Shown here piece after piece: positions 1-9,767 of a DNA stretch of 20,529 nucleotides (position 1 is its first letter; each line of letters starts with the position of its first letter). Source of the DNA: Phoronis australis (Eukaryota > Phoronida > Phoronidae); the NCBI GenBank assembly GCA_002633005.1, contig NMRA01000624.1, positions 1-20,529 of the forward strand. The letters run 5' to 3'. The notes beneath the pieces are model-generated. The model saw only the letters and a list, made by a program, of their open reading frames with translations, did not search any database and was not told the origin of the DNA. The position numbers were made by a program, and so were the translations under genes.

Positions 1-2463
1 CACAGGGGATCTGAATTTGAATTTAAATATATGCTATTTCCGGTGCAAAACCAATGTAACTACAGATATTTTCGACTGAGATTGCTTAGACGTCAGCACA
101 CACGATGCCACTTATTCTCAGGATGTCTAAAGCTTTTTGTATCGGAGGCAAATCATCGTGCCAATCCAAACCACGCACGTGACAGTATTTTTGTCACGTG
201 ATGAGGCGGCTTCTTGTACAACAGAACTACCATTCGGTATACCTTGGTACTACTTGCCATGTCCTGGCGTCTGCTTTATGAAAAATGACTTCAAACGTAT
301 AGGACATAATCAATGTTACGGCCAGAACACATTTCTGGGTTTGTCGTTGGATGGTTATTAGGTTTGACCACAAAAACAATAAATTAACTAAAAAGATTAT
401 TGTCACGGTGTGACGATAATGCGTTTACTGGAATTGTTATGGGAAGTTATTGACAACTACCCGTTTTACAATATGAAAAAGAATTCTTTAAAACTGTAGT
501 AGAAATTACATGTTGAAAATTACATAACCTTTGCACCCTTTTGGTGCCTAATGAGCCCTGATGAGGGAATAAATGTAAACTGCATGAAAAAAAAAGTGTG
601 GTTAGTGCTAAGAATCAAAATTTCAGAAGAAAAATGCACCTAGTGACCTCATGGTTGCACCAAATGACCTGAAACTTCAAAATTCAAACTCAATTGAAAA
701 TAATACAACACTTTTTTCAAGAACTCGATGTATTTATAAGGGTTTTACATCGAATTTTTATGATTTATTGGCGTAAAACAAATAGTTCATACGTGTTATG
801 AACTGCTGAACAGACTGCTTTCGAACCTGTGACGTCACTGGTTAATTTCAACACCGTCGTCTGCAGTCAAGTGTCAGGTAAAAAAAATGAAGTTGCTGTT
901 ATCGAGTGAAACTACTCGATCTAAATTGATATGTGGCATTCTCTTTTAACATGATTGTACTAACTGTTACAATACTTTACTCAGACTGTCAGATAGCACT
1001 TTGGCTCCCCTTTGACAGCAGAAATTGTGTTTTCTAGGAAAAGCTCTGTCAAAGATGGCGCAAAATTATTAAACACCCCTGTGAGTGTAAATGAGCAAGA
1101 GCACAGCTGTCAATTACTTCCACCTGGTCTCTAGGCAAAACTATGCGAATAAACGCGAGTCTACTGAGAGATGCAAACCAAGGGTCGCAATAATGAATGG
1201 CCTGTTTTGCTAAAGCAGCCTCTTGTCAAGACGCGTCAAACGCAGTGCCGGATTAATATCTTGGCCTAACCCATGGGGTCATCAGTGTATAAACAAACAT
1301 TTGTAATCGTGCCTTTGCAGCGGAATCATTCGTTAGAAACCGCACCTTGGCCCTATGGCCTTGAATATTTGAAATAAAAAAATGTCTGGCCGTTATATAA
1401 TTTTCTGCGTAGATTTGGCCGTGCACTGACTAATCTGCAGCCATAGGTCATTTAGAATAATTTACAACTAGGACCCACAAAACACGTTATTGAGTTATAG
1501 TTCATATCCAACATGACACCAGTTAGTTTACCTAGCGGATTTTAACAGAATCCAGCGCATTAATTTTAAACGAGATCGAAACATAATTAAGTTTTAAAAA
1601 TACCCAAACCTTTTGTTTTTGTTATAGTGGTTATTTGTAACTTAAGTAAATCGCAACCTGGCTTCGTGTTTGTTAAGTACAATAATTGCATCTGCTGAAA
1701 ACTACAAAAAATCTCTCTGTTATTTTCATAATCTATGACCGAGAGAAACATGTGTATTAGACTACATTTACTATCAAACAACATCTATGTGCCCGTAAAT
1801 ACTTGGTAATTGTTTATTTAAAAATAGGTTTCGATTGCTGGTATTTCTGTTGTTTGTGGGTAAATCTAACCTCATTGGTTTAACGGCTGATCAAGGGAAT
1901 TACAATTATTTCTTCAGATGTACACGCATGCAAAAATTCAAATCACCGACTAGGTTATCATCGATATACATTCGACATTAGTCATAAGTAATATATTAAT
2001 AGTTTGCGATTCAATAAGCGTCTCCAGCTTGACACAAGCACCCAAACACACATAAAAATCGAGTCCACCCAGGTAATTCGCCATACAAACAGACACCTCG
2101 CCTCACTTTATAGAACCAAAGTAAACAAGCACTTCATAGGACGGTCTCATATAACACAGCGACACAGTGGTATTTACCCACAACGCTGCAACTTCAGCCA
2201 AGCAGTTCTCTGGCTTCGTTTTCGCGCCTTTGTTTTTTTTCCATTTTTTTTCTCGACTGTATTCATCCAATACCAGCGCAGTATTACTGCTGTGCTATCA
2301 TGAGCTTAACTCAGACAGAAAGATGGATAAACTTGATAAGTATCCGTGGATGCAATATTTTCCGACATAATTAATAAAATTCGCCCGTCATCTCTAAAAT
2401 GAGGTCAACGTAAGAACGTGTTTTCCTACCTCCAGGACAAAAGGGGCCTCTATCCTGGCGTGC
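1..2463. other. Intergenic or intronic DNA, no gene seen
   Basis: I see no convincing exon, RNA gene or complete mobile element here. The open frames (for example 137-361 and 2004-2303) are short, carry no recognisable motif and have no splice context that supports them. A CACGTG hairpin lies at 176-200 and a TGACGTCA palindrome (CRE-like octamer) near 832-839. The base composition is AT-rich, with many homopolymer A and T runs, as expected of non-coding invertebrate DNA. Confidence 0.5.
176..200. repeat. Hairpin made of two inverted CACGTG E-boxes
   Basis: CACGTGACA (176-184) and its exact reverse complement TGTCACGTG (192-200) are separated by 7 bases. Each arm contains the palindromic E-box CACGTG, the canonical site of bHLH-zipper factors. 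Whether it is a regulatory site or a chance hairpin cannot be decided from sequence. Confidence 0.4.
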
Positions 2464-2601
2464 GTTCAGTAACGCTAGGACCTACGCTAGGACCTAGCTA
2501 AAATTTAGCTACAGTCACGTGTTCTGATTTAAAATACACTGCAATATCTCACATAATCTCGCGAAGTCTTGCTTTTTAGCGAGGTCCTGGGGTTACTGAA
2601 C
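2464..2601 (+). mobile_element. Small MITE, copy A (complete, 138 bases)
   Basis: The element starts with GTTCAGTAACGCTAGGACCT and ends with the imperfect reverse complement AGGTCCTGGGGTTACTGAAC, so it has terminal inverted repeats of about 20 bases around a 100-base non-coding core. The left end carries a direct duplication of CGCTAGGACCTA. A second copy in the opposite orientation at 8276-8396 shares the core (TCTCGCGAAGTCTTGC, CACGTG, TTTAGCTA), which shows a dispersed family rather than a chance hairpin. No clear target site duplication is visible. The superfamily is not recognised. Confidence 0.75.
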
Positions 2602-3467
2602 GGGAGGCTGGACAGTCCTGTTGTACTCACGCTGTCTCATGGGCTCATGCCTACTTTCCGGGGCATGCGTATTAGGAATGTGAAAGCACACTTGATCAGC
2701 AATCCTTCCCATTCGAGGCTCGATTCTGAATCGGTATCGTCTCTGAGTACTGACAAATTGTAGGTAGGTGCATTAGTTTTAAAAGTTAATTAGACAGAAT
2801 TTGACAGAAGTTTGCCGAGCTTGGATAAATATCTTGCCAGAATTATTTAACAATGTAGTTGAACTTTTGTCTCAATAAAATAATGTTCTTGTTGATTTTT
2901 TGCCGCAGTCGAAGTGACATTTTGCACCTAACCATTTATTCATCTAATGGACTTGCGCACTAGGCAGCAAGTTTGCGTGATTTCAACAACGTGGATGGGC
3001 TATCACCCGTCAAGATACTGTATAACGTAGATTTAGCCAGAAATGAAATGGACTCTAATCGAAAGGAAATTAATGTTAGTCGCTGTTTTATGAATCGAAA
3101 ATTTTTTAATTCCGGAGTTGTCTTGTTCATTTTGAAAATTTATTGCACGACCGGTGACTCATCAGACGACACTCTGAGAATAAGAGTGGTTCAAAATCCA
3201 GTTATTGTGTTTCCACAGATGACAGCATGCTGTTCTGTAGTATAATATTAAGATTTTGGCGGGGCCGAGGAGACTTCACCTCATTTAAGCCAATGTTTAA
3301 ATTAGTTTGCGAGATCACAAAATCCATTTCACTGTCTTACAAGCGATTGGGATTCCAGGATTTTCTTTAGCGGCGATGTCGACGTCAAGTCGTCGAAATG
3401 TTACAAAACGGCTAGAAAAACCAACAAGAATGAAACTTGAGGAAGATACTGTATGTCTTGTAACAGT
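2602..3467. other. No gene seen
   Basis: The open frames 2569-2763 and 2973-3245 lack domain motifs and clear splice borders. The first one starts inside MITE copy A, so it is a shadow. Nothing else can be supported in this stretch. Confidence 0.45.
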
Positions 3468-3520
3468 CAGGCCCGTAGCCAGGGGGGTTTCGGTCGAACC
3501 CCCCTCCGAGGAAAAGGTCC
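3468..3520 (+). repeat. Fragment of a dispersed GGCCCGTAGCCAGG-type repeat
   Basis: The stretch begins CAGGCCCGTAGCC, followed by a G-run and a hairpin with GGGGGGTT (3482-3489) and AACCCCCC (3497-3504) arms, and ends near AAAAGGTCC. A related sequence in the opposite orientation is at 5252-5290: read on the minus strand it has CCCAGGGGGG and AAAAAGGTCC in the same order. My recollection that such GCCCGTAGCCAGG-like ends recur in marine invertebrate genomes is unverified. It is probably the end of a decayed DNA transposon or MITE. Confidence 0.5.
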
Positions 3521-5251
3521 AACCCTAGCCTATCCGATAGGATATATAAGATTTACTAAATGGACAAAAAATTGTTGTAACTACAAGGTCTACTAACCAA
3601 AATCATAATCATTAATTTTGAATTTACTTCTGATGTAAAGCGCTTCACATAATCATCGGGTCGTATCCGATGACGATAAGAGGAGGCTTTAGTTATTCAT
3701 CGGCATTGAAAGCGCTAGGTCTCTACACCATAGGGTAACAAGGAAGTCTAGAAGTAAATGTCTATGCCTAGCCCAAACTTAATAGCATTGAGAGAGATCC
3801 CCAAAAGTAGTGCAGTGTCAATGCCTTTAAAATCGACCAAGAAACAAAACAAAACAGCAGAAAATGGGTTTGTTATTTGCTACCATGTTGTACTTTCTAG
3901 CGTAGTATGGATAAAGTGCAGGCATTTTCAAATTTCGAATTTAAAGTGATCGCCAAATATCTTGAACATCAAGGGTCCACTTTGATTGTGGATTGGTGGA
4001 TTGACATGCATGCGTGTACACGTGTCTGCGTTTCCGTTCTTTTAAATTCAGTACACGCCGGGGCAGGGTAGCTTACTAACTACATTTAGTTTTGACCAGG
4101 CCGTGCGAGTAGTTCAGTGCGTGAGGTTGAAGCGCAGCGGCCCTAAACTTTTCTGTCGCGCTGTGAGATGATGCGATTTTGACATGAGATTGAATGTATC
4201 GTGGTGGTATTTTTATCAACATTCCTACTTCATATTCTTTTATAAATGCAAGTTCGTACTCATTTATCCGTATTCGTAAGACATGCGGGCAATTCACATG
4301 GACCTGGAATCCAAACAAAGTGATTTATTAGCCAGGTGTAAAGTGGTAAGTATAGTTGCATCTAATAACCGCCTGTAAAAGTACAGCAATTACAAGTGAT
4401 TTAGAAATTTTAAACATTTTCGGAGAAATGAAGCTTAGGAGTGGTGAACATTCGAAGTAATGAACCTTCAGAATAGTGAACTGGCGGAATAGTGGTCTGT
4501 TCCCGTTTCCAGCGATGTAAGCAAATACTATCCGATGAAAAATTACGTCAAGCCATCCTCTGACTAAATACTTCCATCGGAGTATGTGATGAGGTGTAAT
4601 CACTCAGTTAACAAAGCCGATTTGAAAGTTTGGCAGTAGGTAGGCCTAACGCCATGTGGAGAACTTTTCGCTTAAACTGGTCACCGCTCACATTCCCTTA
4701 GCCCCAGACAACTTTTATGATGCCTATTCAGCACGCCCTTTGTATTGACGTAGATCTGAGCTAATGAAGTCGAAAGGTAACAGTTATCACTACTGTCTCA
4801 CACCCAAATTTGTTTTCTATGGCATTTGCACAAAGTTCCAGCCTGCAACTGTAGAAGGCAGTTTTAACTACGTTTTAAATATTACAAAATGACTGAAAAA
4901 GTTAATTTGTGTTTATCTTGACCATGGGCAACTTCCCAAAGGAACGATGGTTTCAAATATGTTTCACACCGGTTTTTGTTATTTCATTTTAATACTCATG
5001 GGGTTTTTTTCTTACCAGGAACAGGTTGATATCTTTTTATTATATTTTAAACTTAGAGTACCAAAAACAGTAGTAGATTTCATGCGCACACCCAGGCTTC
5101 AATATGAGAGGGCTCGAATTCTCAACCTTGTGGACCTTTTGCTAACAAAAGAGCGGGCGGATTAAAAAAAAAAACTATTGCACCTGTGTGAATTCCGTGT
5201 TTGCGCTTATTTAGTGGGCTTTTGTCCCATTTTCTCGGATTTTTTTGTCTC
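3521..5251. other. No gene seen; possible interior of a decayed element
   Basis: This stretch lies between two inverted copies of the CCAGGGGGG/AAAAGGTCC repeat, so it could be the interior of one 1.8 kb element or unrelated DNA between two copies. No transposase-like frame is visible. A 7-base hairpin (TCATCGG 3653-3659, CCGATGA 3667-3673) and two AGCGCT palindromes are the only local structure. The frames at 4076-4318 and 4328-4603 (minus) have no motif I recognise. Confidence 0.4.
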
Positions 5252-5290
5252 TCGGGGGCGGACCTTTTTGCCCCCCTGGGTGCGCGCATG
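5252..5290 (-). repeat. Inverted partner of the GGCCCGTAGCCAGG-type repeat
   Basis: On the minus strand this reads GCGCACCCAGGGGGGC followed by AAAAAGGTCC, matching the order of CCAGGGGGG and AAAAGGTCC in the copy at 3468-3520. The outermost bases differ (GCGCACC against CGTAGCC), so this is either a diverged end or a sister family. A run of ten or more A bases lies just outside at 5165-5175. Confidence 0.4.
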
Positions 5291-5938
5291 GATTTAATCG
5301 CTAGCAAAACTTAATTAGTTTAGCTAATTGTGAACCCATCCCTGAACTTTCCAGATTACAGCTACACTAAACATGTCATAGCGAACAAAACAACACGTGT
5401 CATTAGTTCAAGTTTAATCGTTATTAGAACTCAAATCATAAAATATATACAAAAGTGCAAATGATGATAGCCAAACGGAAGATTTGGAATCTCTGGACCA
5501 TTTCGGTTGCACTAACTACATAACTATTCTAGATTTTTGTCAGCTATAAAAATATAGAGTGGGCACAAGTTAAATACAACTGTTTCCTAGTCAAAAACCT
5601 GTTTAAACGAGATTGAAAGAATATTAAAAGAATAATCCTTGTGATATATTGTTAACTCTGGTCAGCGTTTGTAAATCCCCCGATTGTATGGATGCGCTTG
5701 GTCGTTTATCTTCAGTCGTACCCAATGTTTGTAGTTTTTAGCTTTAAGTTGATCGATTTTTCAAAATCCAAAACCTTGCTTGCTTGTTTTTCCAGCTGAA
5801 TACTGCCGTGGTATTCCTTTTTTTTACAACAATTATTTATTAATTTGCATTTTGAAAATTCGCCGTTATGTACAGGTAGTGATGATTACGACAGTTTATG
5901 GTTGTGTAATTACACTTAATTGGGTCTTGCTCACGCAG
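5291..5938. other. No confident gene; possible upstream exon
   Basis: The stretch is AT-rich. One block, preceded by TTGTTTTTCCAG (ending near 5795) and followed by CAG/gtagtg near 5876, has an open frame ending in phase 0. It contains a long T-run and could equally be intron. It would join in frame only to the alternative, phase 0 reading of the exon at 5939. Confidence 0.25.
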
Positions 5939-6027
5939 GACAATGCGGTCAACACAACCGTAGCCGACAAGGGCGCCGCACTTTCTTTGATCTTGGTGAC
6001 AGCCGCTCAGAAGGAAGGGCGGTGATT
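5939..6027 (+). CDS. Candidate internal exon, unknown protein
   Basis: The block is preceded by TTGCTCACGCAG and followed by gtaagc, both good splice signals, and is locally GC-rich compared with its flanks. Read with two leading bases it gives 29 codons with no stop, rich in Arg, Gly and Ser (core RRTFFDLGDSRSEGRAVI), ending in phase 0. That fits the terminal block at 6163. A second reading, phase 0 at the start, runs from Asp-Asn-Ala to a stop just past the donor (ending KEGR). I cannot tell which frame is used, and I recognise no family. The call rests only on splice context and composition. Confidence 0.25.
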
Positions 6028-6162
6028 GTAAGCGCATTATTATGGCGAGAACGGTAGTCCATATTGATGGATCACATTACGTACGAATCTGATCCCTGTT
6101 GTTTGCGAGCAACCGTCATGACATCTTCATTTCTGGTATTACAAATTCCGTCTTATCTCAAG

Positions 6163-6216
6163 AACACAGAGCTGAGAGCCATCGTTGCCGTGGATACAGA
6201 TTTCCCTTCCCCATAA
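6163..6216 (+). CDS. Candidate terminal exon, unknown protein
   Basis: After TTATCTCAAG an open frame of 17 codons (NTELRAIVAVDTDFPSP) ends in TAA. Its phase 0 start matches the phase 0 end of the block at 5939-6027, across a 135-base intron. The opposite strand is also open here (6153-6434), so the coding strand is uncertain. No polyadenylation signal is evident nearby. Weak call. Confidence 0.2.
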   Translation, partial: NTELRAIVAVDTDFPSP

Positions 6217-7772
6217 TCAACTTGCGTCAAGCGCCTTACCAAGAACTCAAGTGTTGACGCTTGCAAAAGGTCCATCTTTCTAGAAATTCGAACCACCCCC
6301 CGCCCAGTGCTGGCTACGTACCTGAACAGCCACACATCCTTTATGAACCGCGAGTACATACACCACCGACTGCCCGGTTTCTCTCTGGCATCTTGAAGAG
6401 ATTTCTGCTGCTTGTCTCGCGAGAAGATCGACACTTAGTTAAAGAGGCATTTCCCCGTTGTTAAGCTGTCAACATTGAATTCTTAACTCGAAGCACTTTG
6501 GAATTTAAACATCACCATGCTCATCCGATCCTGAACTGTTGCCGAAAAAGTCGCCAGCTCAAGTCAAAGCCAATGCGTACACGTGCCATTTTCAGATTGA
6601 CAATTTTACGGTCTAAAGGAACATGGCTATAGACGTATCGTTTACAAGACCTTGAGAAATTAAAACACCTACGTTTATTTACCAACCTACTAGCCTTCAA
6701 CGGGCAATAGTCTGACATAACGTGAGAACCAGTTTGATGCCCGTTATTTAGTGGAGAAAACTGGTTCTCAAAATGCTGGCACGTTATAGCAGACCATTGC
6801 TCTTCAAAGCATAGCACTATCGGACTGCAGTTCAACCGAACCTACCGAGTCTTCGGATTATCGACCATGTCGAGACCATAATATACACTGTATATTATGG
6901 CTAACTTGTCTCTAAGATCCTGTTGCAATTACGCGTGGTTATTAATTGTCAAAAAGACGCTTCTTCATCACTGAATCGTAGATGATTAAAAATCATGACA
7001 AGATATCGATTTGTGTAATTTACCGTAAGCTTGCTGTCTTGGCAAATAAATATGACAACAACCAGAAAATGATTCGCCATTCTCGGACAGTTTGCTTCAC
7101 ATGTTTCATATCTTCCAATATCAACAGCTCCGAAACAGCACACGGACTAAACTAATGCACACATTACCATTTGATTCTTGGTATAAATCTTCATCGCATC
7201 ATAAATTTTGATGGCCATTGCAAAATACTTTATGGTTTACATGAATCCTAGAGTTCTAAGACTGGAAACTGAATCCATGGCAATATGGCTATGTCCCAAG
7301 TGCTACTCAGCTGCCGTTGCATGAATATAAAGTTACCACACAACTGTTTTATCAAGCTCAAACAAGGTTCACATTATCACGGTCAATCACTAAGCAATAA
7401 GAAACCAACTGAGAGAGGATGGAGTTGCATTTTTCGAAGAACAATTACTGTGGCTATAAAACTGATTTCGACTTTTTCCTTATTCAGATGAGAAATACTT
7501 TTGGCAGTTCATTATCGTTGAGACCATGTCAGGTGAATGAAATGGCGAACTGTGACAAGTCAACCTAAAGAAACTGTCTCAAGCAGTAAAAAATTGCTAG
7601 AAATTTTCAAGTCCAAAATTCACACCTATTTTCATTAAGGAACAATTCGAGATCAATTTCATACTAACGACACGTGGTCTAAATGAAAAGCTGGTTTTCG
7701 TGACAAAAGGCATGTCTATATCTACTTTAAATTCCAATAGAGCATAGAGTCTTTACAAGAGCAGACACAAAC
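6217..7772. other. No supported gene
   Basis: Minus-strand frames at 6153-6434 and 6521-6835 are open for 90 to 100 codons but contain no motif I know. A good donor (CTGTTCAG/gtacgt near 6323) and a second one (TTCTTG/gtaagg near 6241) could bound minus-strand exons, but the implied intron would be only about 43 bases, so I do not call them. A perfect 25-base palindrome lies at 6876-6900. Minus-strand DNA near 7030-7140 is open in two frames and could hold another exon of the gene at 7.8-8.1 kb, but its phase does not fit exon 7773-7843 directly. Confidence 0.35.
6876..6900. repeat. Perfect palindrome with 12-base arms
   Basis: CCATAATATACA (6876-6887) is followed after one base by its exact reverse complement TGTATATTATGG (6889-6900). 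It may be a remnant of a transposon hairpin. It has no neighbours that explain it. Confidence 0.5.
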
Positions 7773-7843
7773 CTTTGATCCAGATTGTGAGGATGCACGT
7801 GACAAAGAAGATAAGGACAAGAGTGAACAACAGCTCTGAATCC
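7773..7843 (-). CDS. Internal exon encoding a transmembrane helix, unknown protein
   Basis: On the minus strand the acceptor TCATCTTGCAG precedes the block and the donor AAAG/gtttgt follows it. One base completes the Arg codon split with exon 7984-8072. Then come 23 codons: an acidic cap (DSE) and about 19 hydrophobic residues (LLFTLVLIFFVTCILTIWI) ending in Lys, which is a textbook single membrane span with a positive stop. It ends in phase 1. No downstream exon in the right phase could be assigned. The protein family is not recognised, and it could be a type I, type II or tail-anchored protein. The matching phase with the preceding exon is the main reason to believe it. Confidence 0.5.
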
Positions 7844-7983
7844 CTGCAAGATGACAATAGTGACCTTAGTAAAAAGACATTCAGTTTAAGGTAAATACCT
7901 GCGGTTGGTATTGTGAGTTCTGAGTTAAATAAAATGTGAAATGTTACTCCATGAGATATTAAGGAAGTGAAATGGAACAATAC

Positions 7984-8072
7984 CTCAAGGTTTCTTCAGG
8001 CGATCTGCTTCTATGACCAGTCTGGGATTCCTTCAAAGAAGTTTTATAGGAGGCTCGTCTAAACCACTCATT
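7984..8072 (-). CDS. Internal exon, basic juxtamembrane segment, unknown protein
   Basis: On the minus strand the acceptor CATCTGTACTTTCAG and the donor TTGAG/gtattg bound 89 bases. Only one frame is open: 29 codons starting NEWFRRASYK and ending in a Ser/Arg/Glu-rich stretch (HRSRSPEETL). It leaves AG to make Arg with the first base of exon 7773-7843, across a 140-base intron. The RRAS and RSRSP stretches look like basophilic or proline-directed kinase sites, which would suit a cytosolic juxtamembrane segment, but that is inference. A possible 37-base microexon at 8184-8220 (acceptor CTGTCTCAG, donor AAAG/gtacat) ends in phase 0 and could precede it. Confidence 0.5.
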
Positions 8073-8275
8073 CTGAAAGTACAGATGACAAAGAAGGGTC
8101 TAAATACAAAAATTTGACTCATTTTACCAGGAGCAATCGCAACATTTAAGAATTTACATTAACTCAATTTATCATACATGTACCTTTGCGCTTAAAACAA
8201 CCAGTAGGCAAAATTTATAGCTGAGACAGTATCATCCTAAACTGATAGCCACATAAGAGACCGGGGCCCGCATCC

Positions 8276-8396
8276 CGTTCAGGACCTCGCTAAAAAGCAA
8301 GACTTCGCGAGATTACGTGAGATATTGCCGTGTATTTTAAATGAGAACACGTGACTTTGACTACGTTTTAGCTAGGTCCTAGTGTAGGTCATAGCG
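8276..8396 (-). mobile_element. Small MITE, copy B (truncated, inverted)
   Basis: This is the reverse complement of the element at 2464-2601, with shared blocks including GCTAAAAAGCAAGACTTCGC and AGCTAGGTCCTA. At the low end about 8 bases of the terminal repeat are missing (CGTTCAGG instead of CGTTCAGTAACCCCAGG). At the high end the last 10 bases or so of the terminal repeat are replaced by the start of the next element (CCGGTCTCC), at 8397-8398. The junction suggests nested insertion or recombination between transposon ends. Confidence 0.7.
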
Positions 8397-8397
8397 T

Positions 8398-9767
8398 CCG
8401 GTCTCCAATCTCCGTACTCAGACTCATACTCCCACTTCATACTCAACTCGAGTACAGTCTCATCTTCGGTGTATTCAATGCCATGCTCGAAAATTCTGTA
8501 CTCGAAATTTCGAGCACGTGCTCACTTTTCGAGTATACTCGAAGTGAAGTGTATTTTATCTGTATTTCGAGTAAGATTTTGAGTAAAATTCCGAGTATAT
8601 GCTCCAAATGCCAAGTTTCGCTTGGTATTGTGCTTAAAATTGTACTCCAAAATAAGTAGAGAAGAAAATATGGAAAGACCACTGAGGGAAACAGCAAATC
8701 TTTAGAAAATTCAAGTCCTCATACCATATTTCAGCGCTTCAGTTTTAGTTCAGAGGCAATAGTTTTCGTTTTAAATCTTCTTCATCTTATTAACCCGCCG
8801 TACCACTGCATTTCATTGCCGCCAATTTATGAACTCCTTCTTGCTGTACGATTCCTGGCAACAGGCGCTTTCTAATCCTATCAGAGAATATCAAAGTTTT
8901 GACATCAGCGTAAGCCTACACAGCAGTGAGTTCTATGTGAAGACTATATATGATTAGCAAGCGAAAGAGCATTAGTACATGGGTTGTACAAGTGTTGACT
9001 CGTGTATCGGCTGACGTGGGCAACCGGCTAACTAGGGAAGAACTCCGCGGTTGGCAATTAAGGGCCAAACCTTTGAAATTCGACCTCATCTCAAAGAAAA
9101 TGTGCAATTCGAACTCTCCTTAAAAATGTTGGTTGTGCACCTGCGATATGGTGCCTGACACCCGAGGCCGGTGTCATCGGCTCCCCACTGCATCACTGAG
9201 AAAGAAAATTTAACATGCCGTCAATACTTGGTGTGACCATGCCAATTTTAAGAGTAAATGCGTCAAGTTTAGGGAATCATGAACCCCTTTTGCCCCCCCN
9301 CACTGACACTGTAGCTGCTCCGCTCCGGCCGTGACTTTGATGCGATGAGCTGTTACAAATTTCTTAAGACATTTTCGGGAGATAAGGAACGCAAAAAGTA
9401 AAGCTTAATAATTGGCAAATGTAACAAGAAGTCTATAATTTTTGGTATGAGAATTTTGTATCGTAACTGAAAAAATGAATAACAATTACAGATTACTCAT
9501 CTTTCCACGATATACTCGACAGCAGACGATAATGTAGTTGCTAGGGTAGCTTACGCGAATAGGGGTTGCTGAATCAGCGCAACTGTGCGTGATTTTGCAT
9601 TTCACATCATAAAGAGTTCCATAGCAACTCGTGTGCGATTTGAGTACGTTTGGAGTCTGCTCGAAATGGGACATTAAATACGTTACGAGTACGACTCCAG
9701 TGAGCACGAGTTTGAGTATGAAATCTTGAGTATGAGTATGAGACTGAGGACGGAGATTGGAGACCGG
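8398..9767. mobile_element. Non-autonomous DNA transposon with CGAGTA-rich ends
   Basis: The left end starts CCGGTCTCCAATCTCCG and the right end (9751-9767) is its exact reverse complement, followed inward on both sides by TCATACTC/GAGTATGAG repeats. The inner 200-250 bases at each end are packed with variants of CGAGTA and TACTCGA (for example around 8440-8600 and 9650-9735). Subterminal arrays of this kind are typical transposase-binding regions in hAT-like and similar DNA transposons. The 1.37 kb body has no transposase frame, so it would need help in trans. No clear target site duplication is visible. One N is present at 9300. A related terminus is at 15695-15812. Confidence 0.7.

Noticed and set aside
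545-600. CCTGATGAG followed by ATGAAA, resembling a hammerhead ribozyme core
   Set aside because: No stem II can pair between CTGATGA and GAAA, and no stem III or cleavage triplet could be placed.
6280-6350. GGTTCGAATTTC on the minus strand, similar to a tRNA B-box
   Set aside because: No A-box at the right distance and no cloverleaf or acceptor stem can be drawn.
6240-6434. Two minus-strand blocks with good donors (gtacgt, gtaagg) that join in phase
   Set aside because: The intron would be about 43 bases, the first acceptor is weak, and the + strand is open here too. No family is recognised.
6949-7143. Minus-strand open block with a donor TTACG/gtaaat as the next exon after 7773-7843
   Set aside because: With the plausible acceptor its frame does not match the phase 1 end of exon 7773-7843, and two frames are open.
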